NCBI RefSeq assembly: GCF_004327985.1
Contig: NZ_SJDL01000034.1
Span: 1 to 58,958, forward strand
Length of the DNA stretch: 58,958 nt
Source of the DNA: Marinobacter halodurans
GTDB lineage: Bacteria; Pseudomonadota; Gammaproteobacteria; Pseudomonadales; Oleiphilaceae
Reading direction: 5' to 3'
Below, one piece after another: positions 45,471 through 54,378 of this stretch. The notes below the pieces were generated by a model. It saw only the letters and a list, made by a program, of their open reading frames with translations, was not told the origin of the DNA and ran no database searches. Numbering within the stretch: position 1 is the stretch's first letter; each line of letters opens with the position of its first letter. The position numbers were made by a program, and so were the translations under genes.

Positions 45471-46997
45471 TCAATCTGCCTGTTTCGCCGCCTTGGGAGA
45501 ACGGAACAGGAGCAACAGCGGAATCGACGCCAGGGCAACCCAGGCCATCAGGCGGAAATCGTTGAGGTAGCCGATGGTGGCCGCCTGCTGGGTGGCCATG
45601 TTGTTGAGGTAGGTCAGGCCCGTCGTGCTGGCCGGGTCGATGCCGCCGGGCAGCGTCATCGACTGGAAAGCCGGCCGGAACGGATTGAGGTATTCCCCCA
45701 GGCTGGCGTGGTTGATCTGGGTATTGCGCGCCACCAGGGTCACCATCACCGAAATCCCGATGGAGCTGCCGATGTTGCGCATCAGGCTGAACATGGCGGT
45801 GGCTTCGGTGCGGTAGCGCGAGGCCAGGGTGGCAAAGCTGATGGTGCTCAGCGGCACGAACACCATGCCCAGCCCCATGCCCTGGACGACACCGGTCAGG
45901 GCGATCCGCAGGGAGGACACTTCGGTATTGAAGTTGGCCATCTCGAACAGGCTGGCGGTCATCAGGATCAGCCCGGTGAGGATCAGCAGGCGGATGTCCA
46001 CCTTGTTCACCAGCCGCCCCACCAGCATCATCGAGAACATGCTGCCCAGCCCCCGCGGGGCCAGTACCAGGCCGGTGGTGATCACCGGGTAATCCATCAG
46101 GTTCTGCAGGTAGGGCGGCAGCAGCGCCAGCGTCGCCAGCAGGATCACCCCGATCATGAAGATGAAGATCAGGCCGATGGCCAGGTTGCGGTCCCGGAAC
46201 AGCCCAGGCTCCACGAAGGGTTCACGATGGGTGAACATGTGCACCAGGAACATCAGGAAGGCGCAGGCAGCCAGCGTCGCCTCGAACTGGACCTCGGTCG
46301 AGGCGAACCAGTCCAGGCTCTGGCCGCGGTCGAGCATCAGTTGCAGGGCGCCGATGGACAGGCCCAGCAGGGCAAAACCAAACAGGTCGAAGCGGCGCTT
46401 GACCTGCTCCGTCTCCGGCACAAAGAACAGGATGCCCAGTAGCGAGAGGATGCCAAAGGGCAGGTTGATGAAGAACACCCAGCGCCAGTTCAGCACCTCG
46501 GTCAGGTACCCGCCGAGCGTCGGGCCGAGGATCGGGCCGACCATGACGCCGACACCCCACAGGGCCATGGCGGAACCGTGCTGTTCACGCGGATAGGTGT
46601 CCAGCAGCACCGCCTGGGACAACGGCACCAGCCCGGCGCCGAAGATGCCCTGCAACAGTCGGAACAGCACCATTTCTTCGAGATTACCGGCAATGCCGCA
46701 CAGCACCGATGCGATGGTGAAACCGGTGACGGAAAGCAGGAACAGGCGCTTGCGCCCCAGCCGGCCGGCCAGGAAGCCGGTCAGCGGCGTGGCGATGGCC
46801 GCCGCCACGATGTAGGACGTCAGCACCCAGGAAATCTGTTCCTCGGTGGCCGACATGCTGCCTTTCATGTTGGGCAGGGCCACGTTGGCGATGGTGGTGT
46901 CCAGCGCCTGCATGATGGTGGCTAGCATGATGGATATCGTGATCCATCCCCGCTTCAGGCCCCCCTGTTCCCCGGCCGTGGTGACTGCGGTGGTCAT
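45471..46997 (-). CDS. emrB: EmrB/QacA-type MFS drug exporter (DHA2, 14 helices)
   Basis: A 508-residue 14-helix major facilitator that pumps drugs out with protons. Motif A (GFLAGRLGRKRLFL), motif C-like GVGVMVGPILGPTLGGYL and the DHA2 start MLATIMQALDTTIANVALPNMKG (near residues 18-40) are clear. Its start overlaps the stop of the membrane-fusion gene by four bases, which is normal for emrAB pairs. Confidence 0.94.
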   Translation of the reverse strand: MTTAVTTAGEQGGLKRGWITISIMLATIMQALDTTIANVALPNMKGSMSATEEQISWVLTSYIVAAAIATPLTGFLAGRLGRKRLFLLSVTGFTIASVLCGIAGNLEEMVLFRLLQGIFGAGLVPLSQAVLLDTYPREQHGSAMALWGVGVMVGPILGPTLGGYLTEVLNWRWVFFINLPFGILSLLGILFFVPETEQVKRRFDLFGFALLGLSIGALQLMLDRGQSLDWFASTEVQFEATLAACAFLMFLVHMFTHREPFVEPGLFRDRNLAIGLIFIFMIGVILLATLALLPPYLQNLMDYPVITTGLVLAPRGLGSMFSMMLVGRLVNKVDIRLLILTGLILMTASLFEMANFNTEVSSLRIALTGVVQGMGLGMVFVPLSTISFATLASRYRTEATAMFSLMRNIGSSIGISVMVTLVARNTQINHASLGEYLNPFRPAFQSMTLPGGIDPASTTGLTYLNNMATQQAATIGYLNDFRLMAWVALASIPLLLLFRSPKAAKQAD

Positions 46998-48112
46998 TCA
47001 GCGCCGGTTTCGTTGGCGTGGGCTTCGGAGACCATACCGCGCAGCCAGCCCACCAGCGGTACATGGGCATCCGGGTAGCCGGTATCGATGTCGACGATGG
47101 TGCTCATGCCGACGCGCAGGCCGGTATCGGAAGGCAGGTCGTCGAACCGGATGCGCACCGGGATGCGCTGGACCACCTTGACCCAGTTGCCGGTGGCGTT
47201 TTGTGCCGGTAGCACCGAGAACTCGGCGCCGGTGGCCTGGGCAATGCTGGCCACATGGCCGTGGAATTCATGGTCCGGATAGGTGTCCACTTCGATCGAG
47301 ACGGCCTGGCCCGGTTTGACGCGGGTCAGGTCGGTTTCCTTGAAGTTGGCGTCAATCCACAGGTCGCGGTTGCCGACCAGGCTCATGACCGCCGCACTGG
47401 CCCGGGCGTAGGTGCCCGGGTCCGGCGTCTTGGCCGCGATACCGTCGAACGGGGCGCGGATGTGGGTATGCTCGAGGTCCAGCTCCGCCTGCTCCAGGTC
47501 GGCCTTGGCCACCTGGTAGTCTGGATGCTGTTCCACCGGTAGGTCCACCTTGCCGCCCAGGCTCGTGGCAATTCGCTTCAGATCCCGTTCGATCGACGCC
47601 TGTTCACGACGGGCGGTGGTGTAATCGTGCCGGTATTTTTCCAGTTCCGAGTCTGAAGTGAGCTGGCGCTGGGCTAGGGCCTGCTGGCGGCCCAGTTCGC
47701 GTTTGGCAAACGCCACATTCTCTTCCGCCAGGGCCAGGTCTTCCTGCCGGGTGGCGTAGCGGGCTTCCAGGGTCCGGATGGCATTGGCGGCCTGTGCCAG
47801 TTCCGCCTTGGCGTGGGCCACGGCGATCCGGTAGGGGGCCGGATCGATCTGCAGCATCAGCTCGCCTTTATGGACCGGCTGGTTTTCCTCCACCAGCACC
47901 CGACTGATCTGACCGCTCACCTCCGGTGCGATGTTGACCAGCGGAGCGCCGATGTAGGCGTTTTCGGTCGAGACGTAGCGGCCCCCGAAGATGGACACCA
48001 GGCCGGCGGCGACCGCCACCACGAGGGGGATGCCGACCAGCAGGACGCGGCGGATCAGACGGGTGCGGCGCGGTGGGGGCGTGGGTTTGCTGTTCGGGTC
48101 GGATGTGCTCAT
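46994..48112 (-). CDS. emrA: HlyD/EmrA-type membrane-fusion protein
   Basis: ATG 48112 was chosen because GGAG precedes it and it gives the usual short cytoplasmic tail. One helix (VLLVGIPLVVAVAAGLVSIF, residues 24-43) is followed by the barrel-sandwich part (VNIAPEVSGQISRVLVEENQPVHKGELM, region 60-90), a long coiled-coil hairpin and a beta-barrel. It bridges EmrB to an outer-membrane channel, which is not encoded here. It is the first gene of the emrAB operon. Confidence 0.92.
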   Translation of the reverse strand: MSTSDPNSKPTPPPRRTRLIRRVLLVGIPLVVAVAAGLVSIFGGRYVSTENAYIGAPLVNIAPEVSGQISRVLVEENQPVHKGELMLQIDPAPYRIAVAHAKAELAQAANAIRTLEARYATRQEDLALAEENVAFAKRELGRQQALAQRQLTSDSELEKYRHDYTTARREQASIERDLKRIATSLGGKVDLPVEQHPDYQVAKADLEQAELDLEHTHIRAPFDGIAAKTPDPGTYARASAAVMSLVGNRDLWIDANFKETDLTRVKPGQAVSIEVDTYPDHEFHGHVASIAQATGAEFSVLPAQNATGNWVKVVQRIPVRIRFDDLPSDTGLRVGMSTIVDIDTGYPDAHVPLVGWLRGMVSEAHANETGAE

Positions 48113-48255
48113 TGCTGTGGCTCCGATAACGCCGGCCATACTCCGGCGGAGCGGCTGGCCGTATTGGATCTGTCAGGTGCGGCAGCTGTGGCGGGCGGGT
48201 GCCGACGCTCCGGCCGGGCCGGACATCGGCGACGGGGGACAGCTGTCATCACGGA

Positions 48256-48287
48256 TATCCCTGAATGGTCGAGCGTTTTCAGGGATA
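48256..48287. promoter_or_regulatory. 10-bp inverted repeat upstream of emrAB
   Basis: TATCCCTGAA (48256-48265) and TTCAGGGATA (48278-48287) form a perfect inverted repeat, 12 bases apart, about 145 bases upstream of the emrA start. It might be an operator for the pump or an RNA stem in its leader. No adjacent regulator gene is present. Confidence 0.45.
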
Positions 48288-48342
48288 CTCGGGAACTGGA
48301 ATATGTGTAGTTTACTAATTAAAGCCTGCTAAGGAAACGGCG

Positions 48343-48368
48343 GGACATAAGGAACATCCCTTATGTCC
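48343..48368 (-). terminator. Stem-loop after the beta-hydroxyacid dehydrogenase gene
   Basis: GGACATAAGG (48343-48352) pairs with CCTTATGTCC (48359-48368) just two bases past the stop codon. On the minus strand only a weak T tract (CCGTTTCCTT) follows, so it is a probable but not perfect terminator. Confidence 0.6.
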
Positions 48369-48370
48369 TG

Positions 48371-49240
48371 TCAGCCCTGGCTGTGTGTTTCGAGGAAGGC
48401 GTGCAGTGCGGAAAAATCGTCGCGCCCGTGTCCGGCGGCGTCGGCGCTGGCGTAGAGCGCCTTGGCCACACTGCTCATGAACAGCGGCTGCTGGTGCTCG
48501 TAGGCGGTCTGTTCCAGCAGGTGCAGGTCCTTGAGCATCAGCTCCAGCGGAAACTGCGGCTCGAACTGGCCGTGCCGGATCAGTTCCGCCTTGCCGGCCA
48601 GGAATGGGGCGCTGACCGGCAGGTTGGGCAGGGTGTCCATCAGCATCTCGCGGGAGAACCCCAGTTTTTCGCCGAGCAGGGCGGTTTCGGCGAACACCGC
48701 CATGGACTGGGCCAGTTGGGCGTTGATCAGCATCTTGAAGGCGCTGCCCTGGCCCTGGCGGCCGGTGTGGACGATTTTGTCGCCCATGTGCTCGAGCAGG
48801 GGCCGTACCTGGTTCAGGTCCGCGTCACTGCCACCGACGAGGAAGGTCAGGGTGCCGTCTTCGGCGGGCTTGCGGGTGCCGGCCACCGGCGCATCCAGGA
48901 AGCGAATGCCCGCGGCCCTGGCGGCCTGGGCCGCATCCCGGGAAAACGACGGATTGACGGTGGAGCAGTTCACCCACAGGCTATCGTTGGGCATCGCCTG
49001 CAGGAAGCCTTCGTCGCCGAACGCCTGGGCGGCCACCACCTCGGGACTGGCCAGCATGGTAAAGACCACGTCGGCTTTGGCGACCGCGTCGGAGAGTGAA
49101 GAGGCGGCCCGCGCGCCTTCCGCGACGAGCGCTTCAACGGGCTGTGGCGAACGGTTGAACACGGTGAGCTGGACGTGCGGGAGCAGGTTGCGGGCCATGT
49201 TCTGGCCCATGATGCCGAGGCCGATAAAGGTGACGTTCAT
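48371..49240 (-). CDS. NAD(P)-dependent beta-hydroxyacid dehydrogenase (3-hydroxyisobutyrate dehydrogenase family)
   Basis: A 289-residue Rossmann enzyme: GLGIMGQNMARNL (7-19) binds NAD(P), FLDAPVAGTRKPAEDGTL is the substrate motif, and GSAFKMLINAQLA gives the catalytic lysine and Asn. It oxidises short beta-hydroxy acids or reduces semialdehydes. The branched-chain-type ABC operon upstream makes valine breakdown (3-hydroxyisobutyrate) tempting, but succinic semialdehyde reductase or tartronate types look the same at this level. A 126-base gap separates it from livM. Confidence 0.88.
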   Translation of the reverse strand: MNVTFIGLGIMGQNMARNLLPHVQLTVFNRSPQPVEALVAEGARAASSLSDAVAKADVVFTMLASPEVVAAQAFGDEGFLQAMPNDSLWVNCSTVNPSFSRDAAQAARAAGIRFLDAPVAGTRKPAEDGTLTFLVGGSDADLNQVRPLLEHMGDKIVHTGRQGQGSAFKMLINAQLAQSMAVFAETALLGEKLGFSREMLMDTLPNLPVSAPFLAGKAELIRHGQFEPQFPLELMLKDLHLLEQTAYEHQQPLFMSSVAKALYASADAAGHGRDDFSALHAFLETHSQG

Positions 49241-49366
49241 AAATGTCCTCCTGTTTCGCGGGCGGGCGCGGCAGGACGCAGCCCGTGATTCCGGTGACTC
49301 TGGAACATCATGATACGCGTCACCGCCGCTCCGGATCGATGGGCGGCGACCGGGAGTTGAGATGGG

Positions 49367-50281
49367 TCAACGGCCGCCGAACAGGCGATGCAGTTCGCCG
49401 ATGATCCCGCGCCGGAACACCAGCACGCACACCACGAAGATGGCCCCGAGGATCACCTGGACCCAGGAGCCGAAGGCGCTGAGTTCGTGGCTGAGGGAGG
49501 CCACGGTGATGGCCCCGATGACCGGTCCGAACACCGTACCCAGGCCGCCCACCAGCGTCATCAGGATGACTTCGCCGGAGGTCTGCCAGTGGGCGGTGGT
49601 GAGGGCGGCAAACTGGAAGACCACCGCCTTGGTGGCGCCGGCCAGACCCGCCAGGGTCGCGGAAATCACGAAAGCCTGCAGCTTGAACCGGTCCACGTCA
49701 TACCCCAGGGACAGGGCCCGGGATTCGTTCTCGTGGATCGCCTGCAGCACTTCGCCGAAGGGCGAGTTGATGGTGCGGTAGATGATGCAGAATCCGACCA
49801 GGAAAATCGCGAACACAAAGTAATACATGGCCAGGGACTGGTTCAGGTCAACCAGGCCCAGCAGCTTTCCGCGAGGAATGCCCTGGAGCCCGTTCTCGCC
49901 ACCGGTGAAGGGCAGTTGCAGGATCATGAAGTAGATGATCTGGGCCAGGGCCAGGGTGATCATGGCGAAGTAGATGCCCTGACGGCGGATGGCGAGGAAG
50001 CCGAACACCGCGCCCAGCACCATGGCGAACAGCGCCCCGGCGGCGATGCCCAGCAACGGCGGGAAGCCCCAGGCCTTGATCACGTAGCCGGTGATATAGG
50101 CGGCCCCGCCAAAGAACGCCGCGTGACCGAAGGAGAGCAGGCCCACATAGCCCAGCAGCAGGTTGAAGGCGCAGGCGAACAGCGCAAAGCACAGCAGGTC
50201 CATGACAAAGACCGGGTAGGCGAAAAAGGGGGCCGTCAGACCGGCAACCAGCATGATGATCCAAAGCACACGATTAACCAT
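49367..50281 (-). CDS. livM: Branched-chain amino-acid-type ABC permease LivM
   Basis: A 304-residue inner-membrane permease with about nine helices. LLGYVGLLSFGHAAFFGGAAYI (43-64) and VFGFLAIRRQGIYFAMITLALAQIIYFM (region 95-122) are LivM hallmarks. It forms the channel with LivH and is driven by LivG/LivF. It follows livH with a six-base gap. Confidence 0.93.
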   Translation of the reverse strand: MVNRVLWIIMLVAGLTAPFFAYPVFVMDLLCFALFACAFNLLLGYVGLLSFGHAAFFGGAAYITGYVIKAWGFPPLLGIAAGALFAMVLGAVFGFLAIRRQGIYFAMITLALAQIIYFMILQLPFTGGENGLQGIPRGKLLGLVDLNQSLAMYYFVFAIFLVGFCIIYRTINSPFGEVLQAIHENESRALSLGYDVDRFKLQAFVISATLAGLAGATKAVVFQFAALTTAHWQTSGEVILMTLVGGLGTVFGPVIGAITVASLSHELSAFGSWVQVILGAIFVVCVLVFRRGIIGELHRLFGGR

Positions 50282-50287
50282 GATGGA

Positions 50288-51184
50288 TCACCTCTCCTTG
50301 CCAAACAGACCGGCGGGGCGGAACAGCAGCACCAGCACCATGAGGAAGAAAATCACGGTATTGGCCGCCGGCGGATAGACCACCTTGGTGATCCCCTCCA
50401 CCAACCCCAGGGCGAGGCCGGTGAGGATGGCGCCCATGATCGACCCCATGCCGCCGATCACCACCACCGCAAACACGACGATGATCAGGTCGGCGCCCAT
50501 CAGTGGACTGACCGAATAGATCGGAGCTGCCAGCACCCCGGCCAGGCCTGCCAGGGCGCAGCCGAAGCCAAAGGTCAGGGTAATCATCAGCGGTACGTTG
50601 AGGCCGAAGGCCTGGGTCAGGGCGGAATTCTCCACGCCGGCCCGCAGCCGCGAGCCCAGCCGGGTGTGCTCGATCACGAACCAGGTGGCGAAACACACCA
50701 CGATGGAAAAGACGATGGCGAACAGGCGGTAGGTCGGGAAATACATGAAGCCCAGGTTGACCACGCCGCTCAGGGATTCCGGCTGACCGGAATAGGGGGT
50801 GCCGGAGATGTTGAAGTAGTTGGAGAAGAGCCCCTGCAGGATCAGGGTGATGCCGAAGGTCAACAGCAGACCGTAGATGTGATCCAGCTCGTAGAGTCGC
50901 TTGAGCATGGTGCGCTCGATGATTATCCCCAGGACTCCCACGAACAGCGGCGCGACGATCAGCGACGCCCAGAAGCCGATCTGCAGGCTGATGCCGAACC
51001 AGTCGTCCAGCAGGCTGTAGCCGATCAGCGCGACGAAGGCACCCAGCATGTACATCGCCCCGTGGGCGAAGTTGATGATGTTGAGCAGCCCGAAGATGAC
51101 CGCCAGACCAAGGCTCAACATGGCGTAGAACACGCCCACGTTCAGCCCCAGCAGCGCCTGGGCCAGTATGACCTGCATCGACAC
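50288..51184 (-). CDS. livH: Branched-chain amino-acid-type ABC permease LivH
   Basis: A 298-residue LivH-type permease; GLNVGVFYAMLSLGLAVIFGLLNIINFAHGAMYMLGAF (region 13-50) is the family signature. GTG 51184 was chosen since AAGGAG lies at good spacing; an ATG six bases on is possible. It follows the binding-protein gene after a strong stem-loop. Confidence 0.93.
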   Translation of the reverse strand: MSMQVILAQALLGLNVGVFYAMLSLGLAVIFGLLNIINFAHGAMYMLGAFVALIGYSLLDDWFGISLQIGFWASLIVAPLFVGVLGIIIERTMLKRLYELDHIYGLLLTFGITLILQGLFSNYFNISGTPYSGQPESLSGVVNLGFMYFPTYRLFAIVFSIVVCFATWFVIEHTRLGSRLRAGVENSALTQAFGLNVPLMITLTFGFGCALAGLAGVLAAPIYSVSPLMGADLIIVVFAVVVIGGMGSIMGAILTGLALGLVEGITKVVYPPAANTVIFFLMVLVLLFRPAGLFGKER

Positions 51185-51208
51185 GTCAGGGACTCCTTGC
51201 AGGGCCGG

Positions 51209-51233
51209 GCCGGACGGCCGTCCGCCGTCCGGC
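51209..51233 (-). promoter_or_regulatory. Intercistronic stem-loop after the liv binding-protein gene
   Basis: GCCGGACGGC (51209-51218) pairs perfectly with GCCGTCCGGC (51224-51233) across a five-base loop. It begins 8 bases past the binding-protein stop and precedes livH. There is no T run, so it probably protects the upstream RNA. Confidence 0.75.
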
Positions 51234-51241
51234 CGCAGCGT

Positions 51242-52480
51242 TTACTTCAGCAGCGGACACTTGCTTTCCGACAGCGGGATGTAGGCCTGTTCGGCGGGGA
51301 TCTTCGAGATCACCCTGAGCAGGTCCCATTCCTCGGTGGATTCGTCCGGCTTCTTGGCTTCCACCAGATACATGTCGTGCAGCATCAGGCCGTTGGCCAG
51401 GATCTTGCCACCCTTGACGAACATGTCGTTGAGCTCCATTTCACCCAACTGCTTGCGCACCGCATCGGCGTCGTCGGTGCCTACCGCGTCGATGGCCTTG
51501 AGGTAGTTGGTGACGGCGGAGTAGACCCCGGCCTGAACCATGGTGGGCATGGCGCCCTGTTGCTCGTAGTAGCGGCGGGACCATTTCTCGGCCTCGTCAT
51601 CCTGGTTCCACACGAAGGCGGTGGTGAACTGCAGCCCCTGGGCAATGTCCAGGCCCATGCTCTGGATGTCGGTGATGAACACCAGCATACCGGCCAGTTT
51701 CTGCCCGCTCTGGACGATACGGAACTGGTTGGCCTGCTTGATGGCGTTGACGGTGTCCTGCCCGGCATTGGCCAGACCGATGACGTCCGCACCGGAGGAC
51801 TGCGCCTGCAGCAGGTAGGACGAGAAGTCGGTGGTGCCCAGCGGCGCGTTCACGTTGCCGACGACGCTACCGCCCAGATTTTTCACCACCGCGGCGGTGT
51901 TTTCCTGCAGGGAGTGGCCGAAGGCGTAGTCGGCCGTGATGAAGAACCACTTCTTGCCGCCGTTCTTGACCACCGCGGTGGCGGTGCCCACGGGCAGGGC
52001 GTGGGTGTCATAGACGTAGTGGATGCCGTAGGGCGCGCACTGGTCCTCGGTCAGGGCCGTGGTGCCGGCACCGGCATCCATGGTGATGACTTTTTTCTCC
52101 GAGGCCAGCCCCTGGACCGCGAGCGCGACCGAGGAGTTGTCCAGCGCGGTGATCATGTCCACCTGTTTGGCGTCGATCCATTCCCGCGCCGTGCTGGCGC
52201 CGATGTCCGGCTTGTTCTGGTGGTCGGCGGAGACAATCTCGATGGGCTTGCCCAGGACCTTGCCACCGAAATCCGCCACCGCCATCTTGGCGGCCACGAC
52301 GGCTCCCGGGCCCTCCAGGGATTTGTAGACCCCGGACATATCACTCAATACGCCGATCTTGACCTTGCCGTCGGACAGGCCCTCGGCGGCGCTCAGTGGA
52401 CCGGCCGCAACCATCAGGCCCAGGCCGGCAACGATGCCATGTAGCAGTTTGCGTTGGTTGACCATAATCCTTGCCCTCAT
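51242..52480 (-). CDS. ABC importer substrate-binding protein (LivJ/K type)
   Basis: A 412-residue type I periplasmic binding protein with a signal peptide (hydrophobic GIVAGLGLMVAAGPLSAAEG). The mature start KVKIGVLSDMSGVYKSLEGPGAV (near residues 39-61) is the LivJ-like ligand-binding signature, and YVYDTHALPVGTAT follows. This branch (long, with WFFITADYAFG) often binds amides or other compounds rather than leucine, so the substrate stays open. Two starts are possible (52480, 52465). Unusually, it comes after the two ATPase genes and is flanked by stem-loops on both sides. Confidence 0.9.
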   Translation of the reverse strand: MRARIMVNQRKLLHGIVAGLGLMVAAGPLSAAEGLSDGKVKIGVLSDMSGVYKSLEGPGAVVAAKMAVADFGGKVLGKPIEIVSADHQNKPDIGASTAREWIDAKQVDMITALDNSSVALAVQGLASEKKVITMDAGAGTTALTEDQCAPYGIHYVYDTHALPVGTATAVVKNGGKKWFFITADYAFGHSLQENTAAVVKNLGGSVVGNVNAPLGTTDFSSYLLQAQSSGADVIGLANAGQDTVNAIKQANQFRIVQSGQKLAGMLVFITDIQSMGLDIAQGLQFTTAFVWNQDDEAEKWSRRYYEQQGAMPTMVQAGVYSAVTNYLKAIDAVGTDDADAVRKQLGEMELNDMFVKGGKILANGLMLHDMYLVEAKKPDESTEEWDLLRVISKIPAEQAYIPLSESKCPLLK

Positions 52481-52498
52481 TTCGCTCTTCTTGTTTGT

Positions 52499-52519
52499 CG
52501 CCCCTTTATTTCGGGGGCG
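52499..52519 (-). promoter_or_regulatory. Stem-loop upstream of the liv binding-protein gene
   Basis: CGCCCC (52499-52504) pairs with GGGGCG (52514-52519) around an AT-rich loop, in the gap between livF and the binding-protein gene, about 19 bases before its start. It could mark an RNA processing point or affect translation. Confidence 0.5.
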
Positions 52520-52587
52520 CTGTCGGGCCAGTCACGACATCGGGTCGGTGGCTGTACCCGTGGGAGCCGCTGATGAGCGTCTTGGCA

Positions 52588-53307
52588 TCAGACACTCAGG
52601 TGTCGGTTGAGCTGCTCCTGTTTCTCCTCCAGTTCATCCGCGGCGATCTGCTCCACCACGCGGCCGTGCTCGATCACGTAATGACGATCGGCCAGGGGCG
52701 CGGCAAAACGGAAATTCTGCTCCACCAGCACGATGGTGAAGCCGCGCTCGCGCAGTTTGCGGATGACGTCGTCCAGCGAGCGCAGGATGACCGGAGCCAA
52801 GCCTTCGGTGATTTCATCGAGCAACAGCAGGGTGGCGCCGGTGCGCAGGATGCGGGCGATGGCCAGCATCTGCTGTTCCCCGCCGGAGAGCTTCGAGCCC
52901 TGGCTCTTGCGGCGCTCCTCCAGGTTGGGAAACATGCGGTAGATCTCGTCGGTCGACAGCCCGCCCTCGGCGAGTTTGGGCGGCAGCGCCAGGTTTTCGT
53001 CAACGTTCAGGCTGGCGTAGATGCCGCGCTCTTCCGGGCAGTAGCCCAGCCGGCCCACGTGGGCGATGCGGTGGGTGGGCAGGTGGATGGTTTCCTGCCC
53101 GTGCAGCCTGATCGACCCGGTACGCCGGCCCACCAGGCCGAGGATCGCCTTGAGCGTGGTGGTCCGACCGGAGCCGTTGCGGCCCAGCAGGGTGATGACT
53201 TCGCCTTCGTTCACGGTCAGGTTCATGCCGTGAAGGATGTGCGACTCCCCATACCACGCGTGCAGGTCCTCGATGCGCAGCAGTTCGTGGTGGCGGTCAC
53301 TCGACAT
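52588..53307 (-). CDS. livF: Branched-chain-type ABC ATPase LivF, Walker A Lys replaced by Arg
   Basis: A 239-residue ATPase. Walker A reads GRNGSGRTT, so the usual lysine is Arg48 (codon CGG). Q-loop (RLGYCPEERGIYASL), signature LSGGEQQ and Walker B LLLLDEITEGLAP are normal. Similar Arg forms occur in some LivF proteins (from memory), and the partner LivG keeps its lysine, so the transporter may still work. ATG 53307 overlaps the livG end by 11 bases; longer starts run through livG in another frame and are not real. Confidence 0.92.
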   Translation of the reverse strand: MSSDRHHELLRIEDLHAWYGESHILHGMNLTVNEGEVITLLGRNGSGRTTTLKAILGLVGRRTGSIRLHGQETIHLPTHRIAHVGRLGYCPEERGIYASLNVDENLALPPKLAEGGLSTDEIYRMFPNLEERRKSQGSKLSGGEQQMLAIARILRTGATLLLLDEITEGLAPVILRSLDDVIRKLRERGFTIVLVEQNFRFAAPLADRHYVIEHGRVVEQIAADELEEKQEQLNRHLSV

Positions 53308-54070
53308 CGCGGGCCCCCATATAGGCTTCCATGACTTCGGGATTGCGGGAGACCTCGTCATACGGACCTTCGGCCAGGATTTCGCCGCGGTTGAGTACGG
53401 TGATGCGGTCCGCCAGGGTCGAGACCACATTGAGATTGTGCTCCACCATGATGATGGTGCGCCCCTTGACCACACGGCCGATCAGGTCGGTGACCGCGCC
53501 CACGTCCTCGGCTCCCATACCCTGGGTGGGCTCGTCCAGCAGCATCAGGCGGGGTTCCAGGGCGATGGTGGTGGCAATCTCCAGGGCGCGCTTGCGGCCG
53601 TAGGGCATTTCCACCGCCGGGGTCTCGGCGAAATTCCGGAGTCCGACCTGCTCCAACAGGGCGACGGCCTGCTGGTTAAGCTGGTCGAGCACGCGGATGG
53701 GACGCCAGAAATGATAGGAGATGCCGAGTTTGCGCTGCAGGGCGATACGTACGTTGTCGCGGGCGCTCAGGTGTGGGAAGACGGCGGAAATCTGGAACGA
53801 GCGGATCACTCCCTGCTGGGCAATCGCAGCCGGCTTGCGGCGGGTGATGTCGGTGCCGTCGTACACGATGCTGCCGGCACTGGGCTTCAGGAACTTGGTC
53901 AGCAGGTTGAAAAAGGTGGTCTTGCCCGCCCCGTTGGGACCAATCAGGGCGTGGATCGTACCTGCCTGCACCTTCAGGTTGACATCCTTGACGGCGGTAA
54001 ACCCCTTGAAGTCCTTGGTCAGACCCCGGGTTTCCAGAATACAACGACTCTCCTGGCCTGGCTCGCTCAC
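53297..54070 (-). CDS. livG: Branched-chain-type ABC ATPase LivG
   Basis: A 257-residue ATPase with intact Walker A GPNGAGKTT, Q-loop IRSFQISAVFPHLS, a LivG-type altered signature (MPYGRKRALEIA), Walker B LMLLDEPTQGM and H-loop VEHN. It is the first gene of the operon livG-livF-binding protein-livH-livM. Confidence 0.93.
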   Translation of the reverse strand: MSEPGQESRCILETRGLTKDFKGFTAVKDVNLKVQAGTIHALIGPNGAGKTTFFNLLTKFLKPSAGSIVYDGTDITRRKPAAIAQQGVIRSFQISAVFPHLSARDNVRIALQRKLGISYHFWRPIRVLDQLNQQAVALLEQVGLRNFAETPAVEMPYGRKRALEIATTIALEPRLMLLDEPTQGMGAEDVGAVTDLIGRVVKGRTIIMVEHNLNVVSTLADRITVLNRGEILAEGPYDEVSRNPEVMEAYMGARDVE

Positions 54071-54378
54071 TGGTAGTGGCCCCGCGTGGTATGCTCCGGA
54101 TCAAGCCGATCAGGCGTTAATCCAGGCATTTGTTATTATTGGCAAATCTGAAGTCCCGCTGCGCCGGATGGTAACCGTTACGCAAACCGGGACCCTGTAG
54201 CTGTCGCGGCACTTTGAATTCGATCTGTCCGATTGAGTTAAGACGGTGACAGGCTGGCCTGTCAAGCTGCTGCCAGGTCGATGCCTGCTTGGGATAACCC
54301 GCCACGGGCCGATGGCTCCGGGCCTGAAAGGCGGGTATCGTCGAAGGTGGGAAGCAACCAGTTTGGTGAGGGAAGAGT
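54071..54378. other. Divergent promoter region between livG and DJ-1/PfpI genes
   Basis: About 308 bases with no gene. An AT-rich patch (54128-54146, CATTTGTTATTATTGGCAA) probably belongs to the liv promoter on the minus strand; TTGCCA at 54140-54145 is a fair -35 but the -10 is poor. ACCCGCC (54297-54303) and GGCGGGT (54332-54338) form an inverted repeat before the plus-strand gene. Confidence 0.4.

Noticed and set aside
49388-52444. A 1018-codon open frame on the plus strand opposite the liv permeases and binding protein
   Set aside because: The predicted protein is rich in His, Gln, Asp and Gly with no known motif, and the minus strand encodes three clear transporter genes. It is a by-product of high GC codon use.
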